Position numbers and translations under genes: made by a program
In this document: positions 44,332 to 50,528 of the stretch, piece by piece
How the letters are laid out: each line of letters begins with the position of its first letter
Numbering within the stretch: position 1 is the stretch's first letter
NCBI GenBank assembly: GCA_012523595.1
Contig: JAAYIG010000187.1
Location: forward strand, 1-50,528
Length of the DNA stretch: 50,528 bases
Direction: 5' to 3'
Origin: Fibrobacter sp.
Lineage (GTDB): Bacteria > Fibrobacterota > Chitinivibrionia > Chitinivibrionales > Chitinispirillaceae
The notes under the pieces: model-generated
The model's input: the letters and a program-made list of their open reading frames with translations, nothing else
What the model was told of the DNA's origin: nothing
The model's database searches: none

Positions 44332-44925
44332 ATGCGAAGGTTTTATATTGCAGCTCTTTCATTCCTTTTACTGGCAGTCTCCGCCAGCTACGCCCGCAAT
44401 ATTCTGGAAAAGAAAATGTTCTATCTCAGCAACACCGGAAAAACCGGGATGGCAAAATTCTGGGTCATTTACCTGGGAAATTTTGACTGCAAACTGAACC
44501 GGAAATTTCCAGGTGAACCGGAACAGAAAATCGATGCATCCATGAACTTACAATACCTCTCCAGCGGCTACATCGAGGGTAACGGTTATTCCGCAAAAGG
44601 CAAAGTCGATTGTCTGCCCACCATGTGGATCAGCAACGAAAAGGGCGAACGGATGATAAGTTCAGACAGCATCGACTTTATCTACGACTATGGACGTAAA
44701 GTCCAGATGATAGATGGAGAAAACGGTACTTTTATCATCAATGTGGAAGGCGACAAGAGAGAATCAAAGAAATTCCTCATGCGGGAGTACAAGATGCAGA
44801 TGTATTTCGGAGAAGAGATTCTTAAAGAAGGTTCCGAGGAAACTCCTCTGGCCGCTTTCGCATACAGTAAAGAGGGTCTGGCACGGGCACAAAAAGCTCA
44901 GGCAAAGCTGGATGGAAATCAGTAA
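44332..44925 (+). CDS. Secreted protein of unknown function
   Basis: 197 aa. An N-terminal signal (MRRFYIAALSFLLLAV, cleavage near SASYA/RN) and a mostly beta body with several Gly/Asp turns. No domain recognised. AGGAGGT at 44321-44327 is a strong ribosome binding site five bases from the ATG. The C-terminus is helical and Ala/Lys/Gln-rich (ARAQKAQAKL). It is followed by a strong terminator and ends in convergent orientation with rodA. Periplasmic location is inferred. Confidence 0.72.
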   Translation: MRRFYIAALSFLLLAVSASYARNILEKKMFYLSNTGKTGMAKFWVIYLGNFDCKLNRKFPGEPEQKIDASMNLQYLSSGYIEGNGYSAKGKVDCLPTMWISNEKGERMISSDSIDFIYDYGRKVQMIDGENGTFIINVEGDKRESKKFLMREYKMQMYFGEEILKEGSEETPLAAFAYSKEGLARAQKAQAKLDGNQ

Positions 44926-44951
44926 AGTAAAAAATGTAAGTATCATACCCT

Positions 44952-44990
44952 AAGGTGAGAGAGCAACGCAATGCTCCTCACCTTTTTTTT
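44952..44990 (+). terminator. Intrinsic terminator after the secreted-protein gene
   Basis: AAGGTGAG-A-GAGCA and TGCTC-CTCACCTT make a 13-bp stem with one bulged base, followed by eight T residues. It lies 27 bases after the stop, between convergent genes. Confidence 0.9.
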
Positions 44991-45048
44991 ATTCTATTAC
45001 CTTACCCGCACGTCTTAAAGAATAAATATATCTGACAAATTTTCCCGG

Positions 45049-46326
45049 TTAGAAATCATGGTCTGAGGCCCTGGTGTTAAGCATCAGACCTACTATTATG
45101 GCCATGGTAAGCACAAATGATCCGCCATAGCTGAGAAAAGACAGCGGAATCCCGGTAACCGGCATCATTCCGATAGTCATTGCAGTATTTACAAACACGT
45201 GAAAACCGATGATCGAAACTGATCCCACCATAACGAGATTAAAAAACCGGTTTCTGGAAGACTGTGTGAGTATCAGACCCCTTACTATCAGAAGAAGGAA
45301 CAGAAGTATCACAATTGTACACCCGACAATTCCAAACTGTTCCCCCAGCACCGAAAAGATAAAATCAGTGTGCTGCTCAGGAAGATAGGATAATTTCGAT
45401 TGAGTGCCTTTCAGGAATCCTTTTCCAAACAAGTGCCCCGAACCTACCGCTACCTTTGACTGAATCACCTGATAACCGGCTCCGAACGGATCAGCCTGAG
45501 GATTGATAAAAGAGATAATGCGCATTTTCTGATAATCTTTGAGAAAACTGTTCCAGACTACGGTTGTGATTGTAGCTGTAAACAGGGACGAGGCCACCAC
45601 CCCGATCATTATGAACATCGATGGTCTGGCAAAATAGAGTATTGCGCAAAGTGTCAGAAAAAAGAATCCCCATGGTATGGCACCCACTATACCCCATCCA
45701 TGGTCACTTCCGAAAGAGAGGATAAGCGGAATTGCGGAAAACACAAGTGAGAACAGGGGCGAGATAATATAGAAAACTTCCAGAACTGTCAATCCGCCCC
45801 AGAAGAACATGGGAAGAGACATGGCACAGAATACACCCGCAGTTCCCAGATCCGGCTGTTTAAGAACCAGCAGGAAGGGAACTCCGATAAGAAGCCCGGG
45901 GATAATAAATGATGTTATCCTTTCCAGACTGACTGTTTTTTCAGAAAGATAACGGGCCAGGGCCAGAAGCAGTCCTATCTTTGCGAACTCTGATGGCTGA
46001 AGTTTGAAACCGGCAATGATTATCCACCGCTCAGCTCCCTTTGCCGAAACTCCCATCACAAGCGCCATCACCAGCATCACCACCGAAATGGCATAAAAGA
46101 TATATGCGAAGCCGTAAAAAAGCCGGCCAGGAATGGAGATTATTGCCATAATAATAAAAATTGCCATCGCCACCCAGATAATCTGCTGTTTGTAAATACC
46201 AGCAAGGGGGCCGCTCTCATGAAAATAAGTGGCACTGTAAATAAGAAAAATGCCTATGATCCAGAGCGAAAGCGCCAGGAAGAACAGAGGAAAATCGAAG
46301 GACCCTTTTCTTTTGATTTCCATCAT
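45049..46326 (-). CDS. rodA: Peptidoglycan glycosyltransferase RodA
   Basis: 425 aa. SEDS-family lipid II polymerase that works with PBP2 in side-wall growth. About ten transmembrane helices; conserved GAERWIIIAGFKLQPSEFAK, LKQPDLGTA, the HTDFIFSVLGEQFG loop with the SEDS catalytic Asp region, and PVTGIPLSFLSYGGS near the end. Somewhat longer than E. coli RodA because of extended loops. The start overlaps the mrdA stop by four bases (ATGA), giving coupled translation. It is the last gene of the mre cluster. Confidence 0.96.
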   Translation of the reverse strand: MMEIKRKGSFDFPLFFLALSLWIIGIFLIYSATYFHESGPLAGIYKQQIIWVAMAIFIIMAIISIPGRLFYGFAYIFYAISVVMLVMALVMGVSAKGAERWIIIAGFKLQPSEFAKIGLLLALARYLSEKTVSLERITSFIIPGLLIGVPFLLVLKQPDLGTAGVFCAMSLPMFFWGGLTVLEVFYIISPLFSLVFSAIPLILSFGSDHGWGIVGAIPWGFFFLTLCAILYFARPSMFIMIGVVASSLFTATITTVVWNSFLKDYQKMRIISFINPQADPFGAGYQVIQSKVAVGSGHLFGKGFLKGTQSKLSYLPEQHTDFIFSVLGEQFGIVGCTIVILLFLLLIVRGLILTQSSRNRFFNLVMVGSVSIIGFHVFVNTAMTIGMMPVTGIPLSFLSYGGSFVLTMAIIVGLMLNTRASDHDF

Positions 46327-48263
46327 TGGCTTCCCTGTTCGTAAAGAGCCATCTGTTTTCTGATCGGCTCAACCATCCCATTGAGTTTTCTTATTGCAGT
46401 ACTGTCAACAGCAAGCGAACTCATCACCTTTTTTCCCTCCTCTGTCTCGGCAAAAAAATACCGCAGCACATCGCCTGCAATCGGGGCAGCTACCGAGCCG
46501 CCATGCCCTGCATTTTCCACAACTACTGCAATGGAAATCACCGGATTTTTTACCGGTGCACAAGCGATAAAAAGAGCATGCGTCAGATCCCCATGAGGAT
46601 TCTCGGCACTCCCGGTCTTTCCCCCGACCGTAATACCGGGAACGGCTGCACGTGTACCTGTACCTCCCGGCCTGACCACCGCTGCGAGCGCCTCATGAAC
46701 CATATCCCGCGTTTTCTGCTTCAGCTCAAGCCGGCTTTTTATTTCAGGGCTTTGCCTTGCAATTACATTACCGTTCCAGTCCCTTTCCTCTTTGACAAGG
46801 AATGGTTTGTAGAGAAACTCGGAGTTTCCCAGTCCACCGGCCATAAGAGCCAACTGTAACGGAGTAACAACCTGCGTCTGCCCTATAGCCATATCCAGCA
46901 CCAGTCCCCGTGTCCATTTCCAGCCCCGCCTGGCAAAACGTCTGTTGTACTCTTCCTCGCCGGAAAGCCAGCCCGCTCGCTCACCCGCAAGTTCGATCCC
47001 GGTAATACTGCCAAGCCCGAACATACGTGCATACTCATTTATATTCGCATCTCCAAGCTTCAGTCCGGCCTGGTAAAAATAGATATTACAGGAATGCTGT
47101 ACAGCCCCGATCATATTCAGACTGCCATGACCGCTCAGTTTCCAGCAATGCGCCACACGTGATCCGATCCGGTAGGCCCCTTTACATCCGGTAGGCATGT
47201 AGGATTCAGGTTCTATTAAACCGCTTTCTACCCCCGCGACACTGGTAATCAGCTTGAATGTAGAACCCGGGGTGTAGGTCCCGGAAATAGCTCTGTTGTT
47301 CAGAGGAAGATTGGGATCTGTTGCTATGGAAAGCCAGTTTTTGCTTCTAAGTGATGTAGCCATGGAGAAGATATTGGGATCAACCGAGGGACTGGAGAAC
47401 ATGAGGAGCACTTCTCCGTTGCGGGGGTCAAGTGCTACAACCGCTCCCTTCAGAGTATCAGGGAAAACAAGATCAGCCACCTTCTGGAGTCTTGAATCAA
47501 TTGTCAAGTAGACGTCATTTCCGGATTCCGGATCCAACCTGGGTATATTCGGGATCGGGCCAAGGCTCTTTCCATAGGCATTGACCTCAATATATTCCTG
47601 TCCGCATTTCCCCCTGAAAACACGTTCGAACTCCCGCTCGATTCCCGATTTGCCAATCAAGTCACCGTAATGGTACCCCTTCTCCCTGAAATCCGAAAAT
47701 TCCTCTTCCGGAATCTCTCCCATGTATCCCACAACATGGAATACCGATTTACCCAAAGTATACTCTCTCCGGGATTCGGTTTCCACAAGCACGCCAGGGA
47801 GCTCCATTGAATGCTCCTCAACTACGCTTACCAGATCCAGAGAAACATCCTCTTTCAACCGTGTTACATCAAAACGACGGCTTCTGGCCTGGTTTATGTA
47901 ACTTTCCAGTTCCGTGCTGTCAAACACCTGGCTTCCCTGCGTATCCCTGATCATGCAAAGTGAGTTTACAACCTGCTCACGGTTCCTGAGTTTGTAGGGA
48001 AGCAGACAGATAGAGTAGGATGGTCTGTTGCGGGCAAGTACCTCTCCGTTTCTGTCGAAGATTTTCCCCCTGGGAGGCACAATTACCTTCAGGCGCATGG
48101 CGTTTTCTTTTGAAAGGCGGATATTCAGTTCGGCCTGAATTATTTGTATGTAAATGAGACGCAGAACCAGAATAAGAAAAAAGAATGTGACAACGCCTAT
48201 CAGAAGATAACTCTTTTGATGCCGTATCTGCTGTTCATCCTGTATAAGCGATCCAAATGACAT
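46323..48263 (-). CDS. mrdA: Penicillin-binding protein 2 (transpeptidase)
   Basis: 646 aa. Cross-links peptidoglycan together with RodA. One N-terminal transmembrane helix (about 19-40), the dimerisation/pedestal region starting IVPPRGKIFDRNG, then the transpeptidase domain with Ser334 in GSTFK, SCN (391-393) and KTGS (549-552). Cys360 and Cys373 sit in the CKG...CW loop typical of PBP2 proteins. All three active-site motifs are present. The ATG is six bases after the mreD stop. Beta-lactam binding is expected from the family, not shown. Confidence 0.97.
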   Translation of the reverse strand: MSFGSLIQDEQQIRHQKSYLLIGVVTFFFLILVLRLIYIQIIQAELNIRLSKENAMRLKVIVPPRGKIFDRNGEVLARNRPSYSICLLPYKLRNREQVVNSLCMIRDTQGSQVFDSTELESYINQARSRRFDVTRLKEDVSLDLVSVVEEHSMELPGVLVETESRREYTLGKSVFHVVGYMGEIPEEEFSDFREKGYHYGDLIGKSGIEREFERVFRGKCGQEYIEVNAYGKSLGPIPNIPRLDPESGNDVYLTIDSRLQKVADLVFPDTLKGAVVALDPRNGEVLLMFSSPSVDPNIFSMATSLRSKNWLSIATDPNLPLNNRAISGTYTPGSTFKLITSVAGVESGLIEPESYMPTGCKGAYRIGSRVAHCWKLSGHGSLNMIGAVQHSCNIYFYQAGLKLGDANINEYARMFGLGSITGIELAGERAGWLSGEEEYNRRFARRGWKWTRGLVLDMAIGQTQVVTPLQLALMAGGLGNSEFLYKPFLVKEERDWNGNVIARQSPEIKSRLELKQKTRDMVHEALAAVVRPGGTGTRAAVPGITVGGKTGSAENPHGDLTHALFIACAPVKNPVISIAVVVENAGHGGSVAAPIAGDVLRYFFAETEEGKKVMSSLAVDSTAIRKLNGMVEPIRKQMALYEQGSQ

Positions 48264-48269
48264 GATCCG

Positions 48270-48767
48270 CTACCGTTTTACCGCTGCCTGAACATAGTTT
48301 TCCCACAGGAAGGGAGCCATACCAAGCAGCAGTGAATAAAAAGAACGCGGCAGTGTGGCGGTCAGGATCTGCATCGCGATTACCTGCATAGAACCGCCTG
48401 TCTTCACCATCTGCACCACCATAAAAACCAGATCGTTCAGCAAGAACATAAGCAAAAGCAGCACCGCTTGAAAGATCGGATCGATACGCACCAGCTTTTC
48501 ATTGAACAGGCCGGCAAAAAAACCGGCAATTGTTTTAGAAAGAGCATTCTGACCCAGTATCGATGGAGAGTAGAGATCCTGAGCCAGTCCCAGAAAAAAA
48601 CCGACATAAATTGCAGGCATCATCCCGGTTTTTATTGCCAGTATAAAAAGCACCAGCATCAGCAAATCCGGTCTTATCCCGAATATTGAAATTGCCGGAG
48701 CAAGAGTCGTTTGAAGTATAAACGCCAGAAAAAAGAGCCCAGCCCACTTCAAAATCTTTTTCAGCAT
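48270..48767 (-). CDS. mreD: Rod-shape protein MreD
   Basis: 165 aa, nearly all hydrophobic, with about five transmembrane helices (for example LKWAGLFFLAFILQTTLAPAI and LLMLVLFILAIKTGMM). MreD is poorly conserved in sequence but the length, topology and place between mreC and mrdA are diagnostic. It links MreC to the elongation machinery in the inner membrane. It starts 12 bases after mreC. Confidence 0.9.
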   Translation of the reverse strand: MLKKILKWAGLFFLAFILQTTLAPAISIFGIRPDLLMLVLFILAIKTGMMPAIYVGFFLGLAQDLYSPSILGQNALSKTIAGFFAGLFNEKLVRIDPIFQAVLLLLMFLLNDLVFMVVQMVKTGGSMQVIAMQILTATLPRSFYSLLLGMAPFLWENYVQAAVKR

Positions 48768-48779
48768 CAGAGTCCTCTT

Positions 48780-49613
48780 TTACCTTTGCAATTCCAGTGA
48801 ATCAAGCTCTTCCCTGAAAGACTGCCACTGCGGCGACAGAAGTAGCACAAAGAGATCTTCAATACGGTCAAAATCAACCGAAAGCTCAACCCAGACCCTC
48901 TTGAAGAGCGGATTCTGGGAATCGGTAATCCTATCCACCTGCCCGACTCTCAATCCCTTCGGATAGATTCCACCCAGACCCGAGGTAACGATTGTGTCAC
49001 CAATCTGCACATCTTCATGGTTACGGCACCGGAAAAAAAAGGAGCGGCCGTTTTCTGTTTCCAGTATACTTACAGTCCTGCTCCTGCGGTTTAGAATGCT
49101 GGTGCGGTTTGAGGGATCTGTTATGAGCTGCACAAGACTGAGTCCGTTCATCACCTGTATCACCTTTCCCACCACACCATTTTCACCCACCAGAGGCATC
49201 CACATCCTCACACCATCTTTATATCCGGCATTTATAATTACACTTTTGTTTTCTATTGACGGGTCGCGGGCAACAACACGCACGGGAAGGAGTTCATACG
49301 TAAAGTCCTGTGAAAGGTCAAGCAGACCTCTGAGACGCTCGTTTTCCGACTTTAACTCCTGAAGCCGCGACACTTCAGTGTTGAGACGGGCCACCTCCAG
49401 TCTTAAATGCCTGTTCTCAGAGAAGATATTTCTGATGTGCGTGAGGTTATTAAAAGTAACCTGAAAAGGATAGAAAACAGTTATTGTCAAAAAACGGGAT
49501 GCTCTGGCTTGAAACTCCGGAGGTCCTGAAATCATCCATAAGCTGAGTACGATTGTAACCAGAAAAGAACAGGAGCTGCGATGCTTTGCAACAAATTCAA
49601 CAATCCAGTGCAT
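48780..49613 (-). CDS. mreC: Rod-shape protein MreC
   Basis: 277 aa. A membrane segment at about 13-31, a coiled coil at about 62-100 (ENRHLRLEVARLNTEVSRL), then the beta-barrel pair typical of MreC: VRVVARDPSIENKSVIINAG, VGENGVVGKVIQV, ITDPSNRTSI and TIVTSGLGGIYPKGLRVGQV. It is a periplasmic scaffold that activates PBP2. Length and order (mreB-mreC-mreD) are normal. It starts 89 bases after the mreB stop. Confidence 0.95.
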   Translation of the reverse strand: MHWIVEFVAKHRSSCSFLVTIVLSLWMISGPPEFQARASRFLTITVFYPFQVTFNNLTHIRNIFSENRHLRLEVARLNTEVSRLQELKSENERLRGLLDLSQDFTYELLPVRVVARDPSIENKSVIINAGYKDGVRMWMPLVGENGVVGKVIQVMNGLSLVQLITDPSNRTSILNRRSRTVSILETENGRSFFFRCRNHEDVQIGDTIVTSGLGGIYPKGLRVGQVDRITDSQNPLFKRVWVELSVDFDRIEDLFVLLLSPQWQSFREELDSLELQR

Positions 49614-49702
49614 CTGCCGGTTGATATCGGTTGATGTTCATTTCCAGCCAGGCCCGGTTCCACTGCTGCACCAGAACCGAACTGCTGGTTTCAGAGCGCC
49701 GC

Positions 49703-50528
49703 TTATCTGCTTCTTCTGCCAGTAGGCATCAGAACGGCCGCATATTTATCGAGATCCTCGATTATCTTCAATGCTCCACGAGCTACACATGTCAATGGCT
49801 CATCGATTACATTCACCGGAAGGTTGGTTTCCTGCCTCAACCTTTCATCAAGACCCCTGAGAAGCGACGATCCGCCGGTCATTATTATACCCTTGTCGAG
49901 TATATCCGCCGACAGCTCAGGAGGCGTTTGCTCAAGTGCCTGTTTCACACCCTCGATAATGGTCGAAATAGGCTCGTTCAACGCATCACGAATCTCAGTG
50001 GAGGTTATGCGAAGAGTCTTTGGTATGCCAGCCACCAGATCCCTTCCCTTGACCTCCATCTCCAGTTCCTCTTCAAGTGGAAAAGCTGACCCGATCTGTA
50101 TCTTTATCTGCTCTGCAGTACTCTCCCCCACAAGCAGATTGTAAGTCTTCTTCAGATAAGAGACTATCGCCTCATCCATCTCATCCCCACCGATACGCAC
50201 CGACATATCACAAACCATGCCGTTAAGAGCCAGCACAGCTATCTCCGCTGTACCTCCGCCTATATCGATCACCATGTTGCCTGAAGGCTCATTGACCGGA
50301 ATTCCCATGCCTATAGCCGACGCCATAGGTTCAGCCACAAGGTGCACCTCCCTGACCCCGGCACTCTCCGCAGAGTCATGAACCGCACGCTTCTCTACTT
50401 CGGTTATTCCTGATGGAACCCCGATTACCGCCCTCGGACGAAAATAGAAACGGTATTTCTGAACTTTGCGAATGAAATACTTGAGCATCTGCTCAACGAG
50501 ATCAAAATCAGCTATAACACCATCCTTC
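49703..50528 (-). CDS. mreB: Actin-like rod-shape protein MreB (5' end outside window)
   Basis: 275 codons are in the window; the frame stays open to the edge and the N-terminal portion of the usual approximately 345 residues is missing. The ATG inside at 50488 is not the start: upstream residues DGVIADFDLVEQ continue the family sequence. Present are GVPSGITEVEKRAV, AEPMASAIG, VIDIGGGTAEIAVLALNG (phosphate-2 loop), GKGI-like region LDKGIIMTGGSSLLRG (adenosine motif) and PLTCVARGALKI. MreB forms membrane-bound filaments that guide the RodA/PBP2 synthase. First gene of the cluster. Confidence 0.97.
   Translation of the reverse strand, partial: KDGVIADFDLVEQMLKYFIRKVQKYRFYFRPRAVIGVPSGITEVEKRAVHDSAESAGVREVHLVAEPMASAIGMGIPVNEPSGNMVIDIGGGTAEIAVLALNGMVCDMSVRIGGDEMDEAIVSYLKKTYNLLVGESTAEQIKIQIGSAFPLEEELEMEVKGRDLVAGIPKTLRITSTEIRDALNEPISTIIEGVKQALEQTPPELSADILDKGIIMTGGSSLLRGLDERLRQETNLPVNVIDEPLTCVARGALKIIEDLDKYAAVLMPTGRRSR

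Noticed and set aside
1-50528. CRISPR array, prophage, integron or insertion sequence
   Set aside because: No spaced direct repeats of CRISPR type, and no transposase, integrase or phage structural gene seen in any frame.

Overview
The window reads as chromosomal, mostly housekeeping DNA from a diderm (Gram-negative-type) bacterium of the Fibrobacterota/Bacteroidota (FCB) neighbourhood. Direct signs are a full-length SprA-type outer-membrane translocon gene, a complete mreBCD-mrdA-rodA cell-shape cluster, many signal-peptide and lipoprotein genes, and eukaryote-like Ser/Thr kinases with a transmembrane segment and TPR-like tails. A Chitinispirillum/Fibrobacter relative fits best, but that placement is an inference from gene content. 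No CRISPR array, insertion sequence, prophage or integrase gene is visible. Genes are dense, often overlapping or a few bases apart, and TTG starts with good Shine-Dalgarno sequences are common.

Layout. 1-3169 (minus): an apparent operon of a Ser/Thr kinase, a secreted beta-helix-like protein and a lipoprotein cut by the window edge. 3341-7753 (plus): IMP dehydrogenase, an HtrA/Deg protease and a lipoprotein, each with its own regulatory DNA. 8069-24348 (minus): a long run that, in transcription order, holds a SAM methyltransferase, an M23 peptidase, a CAU-anticodon tRNA, tilS, ftsH, folP, an anchored FGE/SUMF1-fold protein, sprA, rng, rplU and rpmA. 24673-31708 (mixed): trxB, a double-winged-helix GntR/LacI-type regulator, a single-HKD phospholipase D-like protein, a 29-residue membrane ORF, rsmE, a second Ser/Thr kinase and an orphan ParB-like protein. 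31954-35135 (plus): an LtaS-like phosphoglycerol transferase, a triple-BON protein and a small beta-barrel. 35143-41763 (minus): DUF4175-like and DUF4159 genes, then secF and secD. 41814-44925: a CheY-like receiver facing a PAS protein with a Cys cluster, then a gene with a possible PD-(D/E)XK nuclease motif and a secreted protein of unknown function. 45049-50528 (minus): mreB (truncated by the window edge), mreC, mreD, mrdA and rodA.

How the parts connect. Envelope biogenesis dominates: SecDF moves proteins across the inner membrane, HtrA and FtsH control their quality, SprA (possibly with the FGE-fold protein) handles outer-membrane secretion, and MreBCD/PBP2/RodA build the wall. The translation-related block (tilS, tRNA, rng, rplU, rpmA, rsmE) is interleaved with it.

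Most worth a second look: the anchored FGE-fold gene directly upstream of sprA, a dispersed TCGGTA-type hexamer repeat (including an approximately 140-bp imperfect palindrome), the CAU tRNA beside tilS, the possible nuclease at 43215-44252, and the 29-codon membrane ORF. I found no convincing wholly new multi-gene system.
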